From NCBI GenBank assembly GCA_025024175.1, contig QCXZ01000001.1, positions 14,880,001-14,944,000 on the forward strand: 64,000 nt of DNA, in the 5' to 3' direction. Below the pieces are notes generated by a model, which searched no databases, was not told the DNA's origin, and saw only the letters and a list, made by a program, of their open reading frames with translations. This DNA comes from Rhyzopertha dominica (Eukaryota; Arthropoda; Insecta; Coleoptera; Bostrichidae). A program made the position numbers and the translations under genes. Within the stretch, counting starts at the first letter, position 1, and each line of letters begins with the position of its first letter. Positions 1-12,404 of this stretch are shown here, piece by piece.

Positions 1-600
1 GTTGTGCAAGTTTGTAATATAAATATAAAAACTGTATTAAATTTAATTTTTTTTAAGGAGTTCTACACATAGAAAAGCTAACAAAACAGAAAAATTAGAA
101 ACAAAATAATTTCCATTAGTATTAGCGTGTAGCTTATACACTTTAGCCATAATATACTAGTCTTGTATTTTCTACTTAAAATCTACGCCAAAGTGCTTTA
201 CCTACATTTTCTACGCGTGTAACGTAGAAAATTGTAATTTACGCGTAAACGCGCATCACTGATTCAGCATTAGTTGATTCGGGTATTGAATTCGATAGAT
301 ATTTTGCTCATTAGCAAAGCATAAATACAACTTCTTAAATACCACTTATACAGTATGTACCTTCACCGTAAAGGTTTTGAACCGTCATAATAATCTGTAA
401 TTCATTATGAAGTTTTGTCTCGGACTCTATTGGAATCACTGAACGTCAGAGATGTTCTTCTACGTGTCGACTTTGTATTGTTTACATCTACGTGTAGACT
501 AACGTAGACAATGTATACTAAGCGTAAACAATGTAGACAACGCGTATACAACGTAGAAAATGGGATATTGGAGGTTGTATTTGCCAGATGACATTATTTC
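1..600. repeat. Cluster of short CGTAGA/TCTACG palindromic motifs
   Basis: The motif CGTAGA (or TCTACG) with flanking A or T runs recurs at about 180-250 and 455-565, often beside ACGCGT or GCGTAAAC. A hairpin with 10-bp arms (ATTTTCTACG, 206-215, and CGTAGAAAAT, 223-232) is perfect, and the rightmost motif at 551-561 is again CGTAGAAAAT-like. It may be the ends of a small inverted-repeat element of about 360 bp. No coding sequence was recognised. Confidence 0.4.
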
Positions 601-1725
601 TTGTATGGGTGTTTGTGTGTATGTGTAATGTCACTCTGGTTCCATATAAACTGTGCAAATGAATGAACGTAAGCTTAACATTTACTGCATTTAAGATTCT
701 GTTGTATAGAAAAAGCACTAAAAATTCTAACGAATTTGGCGGATCGCATTACGGGTTCTAAACGGTCGAAGCTCTTGTTGATGTCACAGTTCGTATCACG
801 TGATCCACCCGGCATGGATAACATCATAAGCATAATAACGCCACAGATAACGCTATCGCCTTCTGTTTCTGCTTGTTGGTGTTTGGCACCGATAGATTTT
901 TGATAACTCTTGTTCTTGTGTGTAATTCGTATTAGATATGTAGTCGATGCATATACGTTCATGAATACGACACGCCGAATAGGTTACCGCGCATTGAGGT
1001 TTGAAATGGGGGCTGAGTTTTTGTGTACAATGGTCCTCACAGCAGAAAAACAGATTGCATTAATTAACTTTAATCTCCTTCCTTTTTCTTTGTTACGGTA
1101 ACCAACTTCTTACTAGAACTTTTGGGCGTGTTATTACACTCAGGTACAAAATGCTACTTATTTTCAAGTTTCTCTGTTAATATGTTGAGCAAACGCGATA
1201 TTATACTTGGAAGCAACAATCTATGAGACTGACTTATGCAAAGGGTTTTACAGCTTGATGGTCGGCCGTCCTAAACTATTGGGATTTGTGGCACGCTTCA
1301 AAGTTCCTAAATGGGCCGTATTCAAAAAATCTTATTGCCTAAAATTTTAACTTTTTAAATTTTAAATTTTTGAAATTTGTTAGTTGTGATAATTTAGCAA
1401 TCAATAAAACATAGAATTTTAACAAATTTTATTTAATGCAGACCTGATGCTAACTGGCGTGGCCTGCGACCTATTTTTATACGGTACTTTATTGGGTTTA
1501 AATTTTCCGATATATAAAATAAAAGCTTTTGCACATCATAACGAATTTATACAAATTTAATATAAAAAAATTAAAAAATTTATTATAAAAAACTAGTAAG
1601 TTGAAAATTATTTACATATGTTAGAAAAAATTTACAATAGTGCACAATAAAATTTATACACGGTATCGATTATGTTCATTACAGTTTGTTAATAAGCACA
1701 TTACAAGAGTCACAAACTAAAAAAA

Positions 1726-2450
1726 TTACTCACTATCACTTTCACTGCTAAAATCACGATTAACTTCTATTATTAATTCTTGTACATGATACGCTCTGTA
1801 CCGATTTTCAAAGTCCAATACATGCCGCTCTGAATTTCTCCATGCATCGACACTTGTTATTTCAGCTTCGTCTCTAATTTTTAGCAGCATTTCATTGCTA
1901 AATTTTCTACCGGTGTTCCCTCGTCGAATTCTTTGTTTCAAATACAATGATATGGGGGTAGAATGGTGTGTCCAGATTCAGAAGCGAGAATGTCAATTTT
2001 AAATTCCTTCGAAAATTTTTTTGTGCCAAGCACTTCCAACATTTGTTTTTTTGTGTAGTCCTCTTCGAAATATAAATCTTCTTTTCTTAAAAACTCTTGA
2101 ATGGTTGCCTTTTTAGTTGTATTTAGAATTTTATCCAGTTGCTCCGAATAGTAACTAGCGTTGTCCATTACTATGACACTTTTGGTAGCAATTTGGGCAA
2201 TAAAATGTTTTTAACCAATTTTCAAACACTTCCGCATTCATATCAGAATGATAATCGGCGCTTGCTTCTTTTAAGTTTTTACATCTAAGATACAGGGCTC
2301 CAGGAACGAAACCATTTTCACCTCCTGCGTGTAAAATCATTATTCTTTTTCCTTTTGTCGCCGGAATATTGACGTTGCACTTCCCTGGGTCATCAACATT
2401 TTTTATAGATTTGAAATAATCGTATCTCCACTTTCTTATTACCTGATGTT
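1726..2450 (-). pseudogene. Decayed DDE-superfamily transposase
   Basis: Read on the minus strand, three frames chain into one protein. First comes DDPGKCNVNIPATKGKRI, then ILHAGGENGFVPGA and YHSDMN (first catalytic Asp region). Next is VMDNASYYSEQLDKI (second Asp), a helical stretch FLRKEDLYFEEDYTKKQMLEV, then TILPPYHCI. The tail (TGRKFSNEMLL ... ERHVLDFENRYRAYHV) follows in another frame. The segment expected after PPYHC, where NPIE supplies the catalytic Glu, is missing. The family is a common insect DDE_3-type endonuclease (recognised from memory). It has frameshifts and lacks its third catalytic residue, so it is inactive. Confidence 0.7.
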
Positions 2451-3200
2451 ACAGAGATTTAATGGTGTGATTGATTTGTCTGCTCTTATTATTGTGTTAT
2501 ATAGTGGATGATCTCTTCTGGTGTTTAAGTATGTCTGTAGGTCTGCCAATTTTCTGTAATGGATGTTCTTTATGTTTATGTATTCTGTTCCTCCATCATT
2601 CCTTGGTAATGATGCATGCTCGTGATGGAGACCGTATTTTGTTGCAGTGGTTCTTGCTATAGTGTGCTCAATTCGTCTAGGTCTATGTCCGTCCATTTCA
2701 CAAGCCCAAATGAATTCGTCAACAACGATATTGCGTATGTATTTACAGCTTTTGTCTTGTTTCTGGCCTTCAACTTTGTTTCATTTATTTATTCCAATCG
2801 ACCTCAAAATTTCTGCTTTATGTAAGATATTATAAGATAGGAATATGTTTCGTTACGTTGCAAATTTTCTATGGTGTTGTTTTCGGATTGGTATCCCCTC
2901 AAAAGACGAATTTTCCTTTGAACGTCTCTTACATTTACGGGTATTTAAGCCTTATCTTATTCAGTTGTGTTTCGGTGCTTACATATATTTTCAGGTCTTC
3001 CATGTATAGTATGTAATTTATTGGTCTGGTATCGTCTTTTACATCTATCTTGTATCTATACTGTGTTTTATTGAGGATATTGGAACCACGACCGCTTAGT
3101 GCATCTCCATGATATAGGCCTTTCTTGGTAGGAATCTCTTCCGTCTCTAGAGCTTGTGTAGTTGCCCAGTTGCGTTGATGCGTAGTCACGTACGCCATGA
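2439..3200 (-). pseudogene. Decayed LINE reverse transcriptase fragment
   Basis: Minus-strand open stretches read WATTQALETEEIPTKKGLYHGDALS, then NILNKTQYRYKIDVKDDTRPINYILYMEDLKIY, and after a damaged 230-bp gap LPRNDGGTEYINIKNIHYRKLADLQTY with ADKSITPLNL. This is the RT palm and the downstream conserved region of a non-LTR element. The catalytic YxDD box reads YMED. The residues normally between GDALS and NILNKT (PLLFCLALNPL-like) are deleted. The clade is uncertain. The start of the fragment abuts the transposase remnant at 2450. Confidence 0.65.
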
Positions 3201-3658
3201 GCTCATGACCTCTGCTGTAGGAATTGTACTAATGCGGGATGCGTTTTTTGGTAGTCGATGTATGCGACTGATTATAGCTCAGTTTCTTCTTATTAAATAG
3301 GACCGACCCCTAAATATTTACTTACAAACGTTTTAAAATATTTATAGGCATCGAGCAGTCTAAAGAAGTAATAAAGTAGTACAAACTTTTATATTGTGAA
3401 ATGCACAGCTGAATTACTAGCATTATTTATTTATTATGAAATAGCCCCCAATAAAGAATCTGTCATTCGATTTCCGACATTCACGTTGAATTAAAGAAAA
3501 CAATCGAAATAATTATCCGCGAATGGCACTTCAACCATAGTGTCAAACTAAAACAGCATACACTTTCACTTTCGTTTCTCAGATTATGACGAGTAACTTC
3601 TGTTAGTGTAAGACGACTATATATGACGGAGAGTTGAGACAAGAAGCATTCGTCACTT

Positions 3659-3745
3659 ATGTCGGAAGAGGAAGCTAAGTGCAGTAAATGCTTGTACGTT
3701 CACCTCAATGCCACTACTGCCGTCTTAAGAGTACGGCTCTTTTAG
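3659..3745 (+). other. 28-codon ORF just after a TATA-like box, significance unknown
   Basis: ATATAT at about 3628-3633 is followed 26 nt later by ATG. The frame runs 28 codons (MSEEEAKCSKC then YVHLNATTAVLRVRLF) to TAG. A possible GTACGT donor lies inside. The acidic start and CxxC look non-random, but nothing downstream confirms a gene. Confidence 0.15.
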
Positions 3746-3749
3746 GCTT

Positions 3750-6040
3750 TCAGAAATAAAATATTTTACGCGGATATCTAGGTACAATAATCAGTATCCA
3801 ACANAAGAATAATTGAATTTACGCTCCAATGTGAATGGATTAGGCCATTTTACATTTTGTTAGATTTCAGATACCAATTAAGGACTATATTTCTGTTTTA
3901 TATTTCAAAGCAACCGGTTTGGTTACAGAAGTAGATGCTGACAGCCTACAGCAATGCAACTGGTTTGGTGGTCGTCAAACACTTCCTGCAATATAACGGT
4001 ACTGTCAAACACGTACTAATACTGGTATACCGGTAGTCTCTAGTTGATAGCACAAAATTCCCACTGAATTAGCGGTATTAGTAATAAAAATATTGTTAAT
4101 TATCGGTAACGGTGTTTTTATATCTACCATATAAGATTATAAACCTAGAGTTTTAGTTTTGCATGTATGTATACAGTAAGGATAAACTATATTATAATCA
4201 CATATTATGATAGTTGTAACTGTATAAAAAGCAATAACTATTCCTAAAACCTTAAAATTTTAGTGCAGTACTTTTTGTGCAGATGCGCATACCTACCTAG
4301 ATTAAGTTTAAGTATATTTTTTTAATTATATTTTTGCTACTATACTTCAATCCTCTCCAAGCATATTATTCATACTTGATTCGCTTATCCTATGTAGGTA
4401 CTATAAAAATTATTGCCAAATATACTTTCAGTGATTTCTTAAATATTCTATTGAGGTCTTTTTGATCCCAAAAAATGTTGTCAATATGATAACATCGGGC
4501 TATTAGATCCTTATGAAAATAACTTTTTAATTGAAATATATCTCATTCTAAAGTTTAGCGTGATTTGTAAATACTATTATTCTATCACCTTAAACAAAAA
4601 AAATGCTTTGCACTGGCAGCTTTCAGTTAGAAGAGCACGTATGCAGTCAATTAATAAAGCGAATAGCGTCTAATTGCTGAATATAATAATGTCATTTAAC
4701 AAAAAGCAATTTAAAAAGACCATGGTTTAATTTGCCCATGACAATGTCTGCGACACCATCTAACAACATAATCAAATTAATGTGAATGCGTCCCGATGTG
4801 TCAATGAAAACTTAAATCTTAAACCACATGTGTGTCCATGACTTAATAGATTGCACATAACCTTTAACAGATTTAGAAAACGCCATGATTATGAAAACAT
4901 TGCATCATTGTATCCTGAAAATTAAGACATTAGGAACAGAAAAAATATTACGAATCCAAACGTCCTCTATAGATAATATGTAACTTTAAATAATTTTTAA
5001 TTTCTTTCTCGTTTTCAGTATTTTCTGTTATTTTTTACCCAAAAATATATACATATCTCTGATCTTAAAGCATCATTATTTACATTTCACAGTGAGATAC
5101 AGTAATTTTATTGCATATTTTTTATCTTATCGACTACTAACATTCAAAAGACGTTTAGGTTTATGTTGACTACAAGTACTTATTATAAAGTTACATAGTT
5201 ATGTGGATAATATTTACTTACTGTACTACTATTGTCTGATATGATTCCCATGATAGACAGCGCCCGAAGTTATACTACCCACATAGTCGAGAATAAAGAG
5301 TTGCATACCTCATATCGTACAAAATGATTAAACATTTTAGATAAATATGCAAAATCCACTTTCAACAGTCACAGATATGTATGCACCTAGGTGTAAAAAT
5401 ATTTACAACTAGTGTGTACAGCAACTATTATAATACTGTTATAATTAATATAAAACGTGACTTTCAAAGATAACATAAAAGCAAACAAGAAGAAAATTGA
5501 TCACGTAATCATTGAACGAAAGTAAAATACGAGTATATGAAAATAAATTCACGAAAAAGTACTCGTAAGTAACAGTAACAGACAAAAAAACTTCTTTGAC
5601 TCTTTTAAACAGTAAAACAATGGAAGTCAGTTTTTTTGACAAATTTAGCACTGGTTATTTTCATCAATATTTGAACTAAAGTTAACAACCATGTATACAT
5701 TTCAAATTGTTCAGTTACGCTGAAGCCTCTGTCTTCCTAAAAGTTTATGTATTGATAAAGATTTTTGCAACGTCTACACATGTGAATGGGGTATAGGGAA
5801 TACCTAAATCACTGGATATTATCAACACGTAAGATTTTGTTTATATTTTCCAATACTGAAAGACCATAATTGTAATTTATAAAATTTGGGACTTTTGACT
5901 TAAAATAACCCCAACTTCTTGGGACAGCCAACTTACTTCTTCCTTTAATACGATTCCTAAAGAAAAACTGTATTCAAAGATCATACTACCTTGTTAGACT
6001 AAAAAATATTTTTCCAGAAATAAACTTTTAAATGATGTGG
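3750..6040. other. AT-rich spacer, nothing recognised
   Basis: Low-complexity AT-rich DNA with a single N at 3804. No exon-like open frame, RNA gene or terminal repeat was seen. Short open frames here have the composition expected by chance. Confidence 0.5.
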
Positions 6041-6640
6041 GCATCTTGGATAACTCACTAAATAAAAATCCTGACAGAAGAAAGCAATTTTGTGCTATGG
6101 ATGGACATGGCCAATTATAGGTAATCCAAAATTTGCAAACATTCTATTTTCTGACGAAGCCACTGATTGATTAAATATATTTGTAAATAGACATAACTGC
6201 AGTTATTGGTCTAGTGAAAATCCTCGCTGGATTATGGAAGAGCACCCACAGTATAGTATGAAAGTATATCAATTAATGAAAATATAACAGCAGATATCTA
6301 CTTGAACGTACTGCTCGATAATATTGTAGGTACCTGAAATTGTGCGTTTATTTCCCGATGCCAAAGTGTAACTTCCTGTTCCAAGAAGACGGCGCTTCGA
6401 CGATTTAAGTCCATTAAATGTCCTCTGGGGTTATTTAAAAAGTGTGGTGTACGAAATTTGTATGAGCTAAGAATTGCCAAAATATTGCTCGATAAAAAGA
6501 TTTATTTAAGTGAATACAGTCTTACGAGCATTAGAATTATCAAAATTAACAAAAATACGCTGCCAGGGAAATGGGTTGACGTACAAAAGCAAAATGTGGG
6601 CTAAGAATGATGAACAGGTAGCAAAAAACTTTTGTTAAAG
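6041..6640 (+). pseudogene. Decayed Tc1/mariner-related transposase (GAPPH family), internal part
   Basis: Across frame changes the plus strand reads NPDRRKQFC, NPKFANILFSDEAT (catalytic Asp region), FVNRHNCSYWSSENPRWIM, EEHPQYSMKVY, ITADIYLNVLLDNIV, FPDAKV and LSPLNVLWGYLKSVVYEI. This is the order of an insect DDE transposase whose catalytic core includes QHDGAPPH. The QDGA segment survives only as FLFQEDGAST before a deletion. Several stops and frameshifts show a dead copy. The same family recurs at 22180, 26780, 32815 and 57955. Confidence 0.7.
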
Positions 6641-7454
6641 ACATTTAAGTTCATATTTTCAGAAATAAGCCAATGATTCCATTCCTATAACTAACTTTTA
6701 AATATAAAGACTGTTCCTGGCTTCATAACTATAATATAATATAATCCCCTTTAAAGGTATAGGTTCTTTGATAAGTACTTAAGTTAGATTAAGAACTTAT
6801 CCCTTAACTTAATTTTGTTTGCTTCATTGTTTTCGTATTTAAAAATATTTTGCTTACTACACCTTCGTTGAATATTCTTCTGTACTTTAATTTTATTTAA
6901 CCACAAATAAGCATGTATAATCCGAGCAAGAATGTTTATACAATTTTGTCTAAATGTTAAAAAATGTACATAATAAGTGCTTAGCATATCTCTTCCACAA
7001 GTCGTAAATTAAAAATCTCTTTAGGTTAATATGCAGTTACTTAATATAAATCTGGGTTCTAATGATAAAAGCTTAAACCTTTCCACACCTACAATGCAAA
7101 CCAATAATTTTTTTAACTGCTATGTGGTTATATCTATCTATGTATATTGGTGTCGTAACTTTTTTGCGAGCTTTTTTCATATTTACCGATATCCATTAAC
7201 GTCCGTATCACGGAATGTTTAACAATATTGTTTAACTTTTTTTCAGTAGCACGAAATAGTAAATTTGTTTTCCGAGATATGACATGCGAGTACGATTTCT
7301 TAAGTGAATACGCTAAATATTGTTACGACTTTATATTTTTCTCGCCTCTACCTGTCCAAAAATATAACATAGTCCATTTATCAAAATTACCTTCATAATA
7401 GTTGTATTTGTGTTAATAATTTAAAAAAATGGTAAATGGAAGAAAGATTTTATA

Positions 7455-8450
7455 CGTAGAAAGGTAATAATAATCATATTTATTTAATCTAGCAGACCAA
7501 CGGTCTATAGAGGGCTCAATTTTAACACATTTAAAATGTAAACGGAAAGTTAAAAATATCTAGATCAACAATATATAATGAAAATAACAATATACAAATA
7601 AGTCGAAAATATACAATAGCATCCGGTTAGCATAGCTTGGAATATCACAGTTACAAAAGACAAATTAAAACTTAAAGGCCGCGTCGCCAAATTTGATGAT
7701 TAATCTTTTTTTATTTTGTATTCTATTGAAATTTGAATTAAAAATATCATTCTTAGTACTTCATATGTAATTGTAAAATCTAAAGTACATCAGCAGAGGA
7801 GACTGAAAGTGATGCCGAGTGTTAGGTATATTGTAATAAAACCTTACAGAACATCTACTATTTGGTCAAGGTACGACTACCTTGACCTCATTAAGTAGAA
7901 TTTGGCTATGTATATGCCCCAGCAGTCTTTGGAGAAATATCATGCTAGTTACACATCTACGTACAAAAAGAAGGGCATTTTGTTCACAATGTCTCTCGGG
8001 ATAGGTATTGAACATTTTCAAATACACGTATTTTGCAAATAAAGGTCTCGTTTTGACTATATTACACGATTATGTACAAAGACTACATACGTTGTTCTGA
8101 AGTATATGTAAAACATTTTTCGATAGGTAATGGTGCAATGAATTTAATGGCTCAAAGATATACATATGAAAAATAGAAATTGTATTTCGTATCGCAGAAA
8201 ACATTAATTTACGGGGAGAAAACGAAGCTGTGAGAAGATCGCTTTCAACTAAATCTAAGCATCTTAATTTTCTGCGTAATGCCCAAACGTAATAACCAAA
8301 TTTCTTAAAGTAGCAAGCCAAGACTGTCATCTCATTTGAATGTATTTTAGCTAAAATGCTAAAAAAAAAACAACCACACTTAGTAGCAATTATGTTTTTT
8401 CTTGTCACGATGAATAGACTATCGTTACCACAAAAATATATTGCACAAAT
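7455..8450 (-). pseudogene. Probable 3' remnant of a LINE (minus strand)
   Basis: A 112-codon open frame at 8408-8070 (minus) runs on, with stops, into sequence resembling LINE C-termini (YNIPNTRHHFQSPLL, FNSNFNRIQNK). It ends at a 3' tail rich in ATTATT near 7460. The match is weak and rests on general resemblance. It could be unrelated spacer. Confidence 0.35.
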
Positions 8451-8666
8451 CTATTTTATTGTTAATTAATTAATTTTGGAAGCATGGCATTGAGTTATAT
8501 ATATTTTGAATAGGTATCGTATAGTAATTACAAGTACACAATATTAATGTGAAGGTGTCCCAAAATTATATTGCAAAACTCCAGTCCTAGATTATCTGGT
8601 ATAAAACAATGTAAAAAGTTATAATATATATATTTTGCAGTGTGAACAGCTTGACGTATTCTTTAA

Positions 8667-8960
8667 GGGTTCATGCTTGATCCCATTTTATAATTAATCT
8701 TCGTAAACGACGTGCCTATAATGATTACTAATCCTACCACAATACTTTTTGCTGATGACACATCGCTGAGGATAACACTTACTTAACTGCTAAGTTGGGT
8801 AATTATCTACATACAAGAAAAGTTTTGTGACAGTGCTCTAAAAGTAAATGAGATGAGAGGCTCGGCTGATATGAATGCATTTGCAAAGAGTCCTGGCAAA
8901 AGGCAAACAAAATAAGGACAGCGCAAAAGATTTTTAAGTGTACTACTCAATAATTATTTG
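8667..8960 (+). pseudogene. LINE reverse transcriptase fragment with FADD box
   Basis: The frame from 8667 reads GFMLDPIL, stop, LIFVNDVPIM and then TTILFADDTSLRI. This is RT motif B-C of a jockey-like element, with the catalytic FADD intact at about 8749-8760. A further partial match (ALKVNEM) follows. Only about 100 residues' worth survive, with stop codons. Confidence 0.65.
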
Positions 8961-11220
8961 CAATCCTTGCTCGACAACTTATAGTACAATGAAACTTAAT
9001 ATATGAAAGTAGTCTTTGATGTTACATTCATTGGGGGCATCTACATTTCAAGGTGTCAATCAGGTTTAATTTGGTACAAAAATAGAGGGAAGAACGTATG
9101 GTTGAGAACTATAAAAAATATAGACTGACTCAGTTTGGTAGTGAATTTACATTAGTTAGGCAAATAATCACACACACCGTTTCTTTTNTTCCATAAAAAC
9201 AATGAGCCCAAGAAAAATTCGCAAAGATACTTTATTCTATATGATACTTCTGCCGAGCAAGTTTTTCCCGCATATAGAAACTTTTTGAGCTGGAAATCTT
9301 ACGATTTTGCATTTAGTTGTATGGTCTTCCAAACTATGCCAAGCATAATGTTTCTATTCATTATGAAACCTTGAGCGTGGAAATGAGAAATATATTTCGT
9401 TGTGAGGCTAATACCTACACCAAAATAGTGAAAAGGACTTTCGGAATAATTTGTCATTATTTCCCCATTAACCTTGTCCAGTGGAGGTAACTATTAGCGG
9501 GTGATTACAGTTAGACTGGAAAGTTTTTGTGGGTCGCAAAATTTCTAACAATTGAGTGGGTACTTATATGATTAGTAAATGTTGTACCCCAAGGTACTTT
9601 TTTCTACAGTTCAGATAACATTCACACACAAATGCCAGTATATCTATAAAAAAGGAAGGTGCAGCTTGCGAAACATTCAAATGTAAGCCCCGATTTATTT
9701 ATATTTCAAGAGATACTTGTGGGACTGCAATCTCTACCTATGGCTTATCAGTATGTTTGCCTCGCAGAAAACTGCGTTTCGAGGAATGTCACGAACTTGA
9801 TAATATCTGCCTTGATTAGTACTTTGAACGTTATTAGATTTTAGTTTACGCTACGTCATTGTGATGAACTTCGCCATCTATTAATTATTACACAGTTTTC
9901 AAAAAACGCTAATTTGTGTAGTACTTCCACACTTATGAATAATAACAAGCCTGAAGTTGGAATGTCCAACCACGAATAACGTAATTAAACTACAGCCACG
10001 TTGACGTCATTGAAGATGTTTTGGAAACACTTGTAGCACAAAAACCAATTTTGTGTTAATGTAATTGTGTTTTGTTTGACCTCTTTAACAATCGCTTGAT
10101 GTTGTGTACTTAATATTCCACGCTACTAATAACACCTGACAACGAAGATTTTGCTTTTGTAACTTTTGTCAAAGAAAAGTACAAGGTATTTAAATCCGTA
10201 GATATAGAAATTAAATATCTCCATTTTTTGGGTTTTGAATTATACACGTGGCCATAGGAATTCTATGCAGCTGCAGCGATTGGTGCAGAAATAGAATACA
10301 TATATTGTAGCATATCTTATTTAGAATTGAAACCAGACTTCAAAAGTGCAGGTTACTGCATGTCCCTTAACACTACACACATTCACTTTTGACATCAACA
10401 TTCTAGTGTATAGTCTACAGCAGGTATCCTTTAACGTTAACTGCAAAATAATAATTGTTGAAGTATATTAATAATGTCTTCACCAGAGCCGGAAAGTTAA
10501 AAATTGCATGTTGGCGTAATAATGCAGAAAAAGAAGAGAGAAACGATTCCCAATTCTGAGATAACTGGCAATTTATGCAAAGCCTTATTTCAAGCTAGAA
10601 TATTTACCATATTAAACGTTACAAGAATATAGAAATTAAAGCAACGTTAGTATCTCTTAAGTACCATTTGATACTATAGATGCTTTAGAACTACATTCGT
10701 TCCTGTACATGGTATAGCAATTGTATGTTTGTATTCGATATGCAAATTAGTTTCTCTGGGATCAACACGGTCAAAACAGAAGTGGAAAGTCAATTTCACC
10801 AGAAATAAATAGTAAAATCTATTAATTCATCAAATCTTTTCAAGCAAAAAAAAACTACACTAACAAAGCGACGTGATATCTGGGTGAAAAATTAAATACA
10901 AAAACAAAACTGTTCACCGAGAAAAAAACAGATCTTAAAGCTAGCTGCTATTTTCCCTGTACTATTCCGACAGAACCTTTTGTTGAGTTTTGGACCACAA
11001 ATGGACACCTGCATGCTTATTATGTTTTAATTATATGTCTAATCTTCCATTTTCTCAGTATATATTCTAGTTTTGGCGGTGGTACGGTAAAATTAAAAGA
11101 AAATATTTGTACAATGACATTTTAAATTGGCCAAAGCAAGAAGATCAAATTGGCAGTGAAGAAAAAGGCCGTAGCGGAATAAGCATGTGAAATCTACCTC
11201 CACGCGTATCAATATTCAGC
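8961..11220. other. AT-rich spacer, nothing recognised
   Basis: No exon, RNA gene or clear transposon end was found. Short open frames (for example 9659-9844) lack splice context and homology. One N lies at 9188. Confidence 0.45.
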
Positions 11221-12191
11221 ACTATTAGATAAGAGTTATGGAAGGAGGAAGTAGCTTCAGTTCCGGCGCATCTACTCAATACAAGCAAAACTGACGACCA
11301 AGCCCCTTTGTGATCTCAGCCCTCAGCCTGCTTTCTGGAAAAGCAATGGAAAGTTGCGGTCCGAGATTAGGTGCTGATGTACTCTCTACTGAGGTTCTCA
11401 TGAGCACATGTCAGGATTGCATAAATTTTCGCTTGGAATATGCTAGGGTACTCTCCCAGTGGCAAATTTAGCTGTACCTTCGGAGATGTACCACATACCA
11501 CATGCAGAGAGTTGGGAGCTGTTCTGCTTGTACGAGTTTCCTTATAGGATTCCCATTCGGAATACTCATTTAGTCGCATAGCCCGGTTGAACATTTTACG
11601 AGTTTCCTTTCGCATTCTGATTCACCATTCTACCACGGTGTTTTTTTGTTTTGTGTAACCCTCTTGAAAGTGCAGTTTTCCTCAAAGCAAGTGATTATGG
11701 TCCCTGTTAACTAATCAGCGGTCTGGTCCGGTCCTGTACTAGTTCGAAGTCTAGGTCAAAACATCGAGATTTTAACAGACATGTGTTTCCAATATTAGTC
11801 CCAGTCAGTTTGTCTAGGATTTCTCTGTTTAGTTTGAATTAAATGTACCCGTAGTCCGACAAACTTGGTTCCCTCAGTACCCTCCTGAAAGTNTCTTACC
11901 CAAGCTTGACTGCTCCAAGTAAAAACACAGTAACCAACGTTTTTAGCAAAATTGAGCTTTATTTATATATGCATATGTACTGGGATTATGCTACATTTGC
12001 GATGACAATGGCAGTATTGTCATTTCTACTAACTGTTTTAGACCCCTACACAAACACAGCATCTACAATCTAGCTGGGTTGTTTCCAAAATGAAATACAG
12101 TATCTATATATTCTTATTCTTAGATTTTTGTACTTGTGTTTTTGTTTGGAGCAGTCGAGCTGTAGAGCAGAGTGTGATATCTATTACCTCC

Positions 12192-12404
12192 ATCTGAATT
12201 GTTTCTTTTTGTGGCACTCTTCTTAGTATATGGTTTTTAGGTTTTGTGGGACTCGGTACCAAATGATAACTCATTTATTTGTTAATCTATTACCTTTCGG
12301 CCCTTTTTGTTGGGCCTTCCTCAGGCGTGTTGTTTTTATTTTTTGTCTGAAATTTTGTCATTAAGCACATGTCACGTTTTTAATATGTGACATGTACTTA
12401 AACC
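12192..12404 (-). mobile_element. 213-bp insertion with 13-bp target duplication and hammerhead-like core
   Basis: The 13-mer ATCTATTACCTCC at 12179-12191 recurs at 12405-12417. Removing the insertion and one copy restores the LINE reading EVID-ITLCS, so this is a true later insertion. On the minus strand it holds CTGAGGA (12324-12318), a GGCCC/GGGCC stem and GAAA, the order of a hammerhead ribozyme core. A 15-bp hairpin lies at 12360-12402. It may be a short Penelope-like or retrozyme-like retroelement. Confidence 0.55.
12360..12402. repeat. Hairpin with 15-bp arms
   Basis: TTAAGCACATGTCAC pairs with GTGACATGTACTTAA, one mismatch in 15, with a loop of about 11 nt. It lies at one end of the 213-bp insertion. 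Confidence 0.7.

Noticed and set aside
2471..2835. Plus-strand frames of 61-69 codons with hydrophobic text
   Set aside because: Antisense of the LINE fragment; no independent support.
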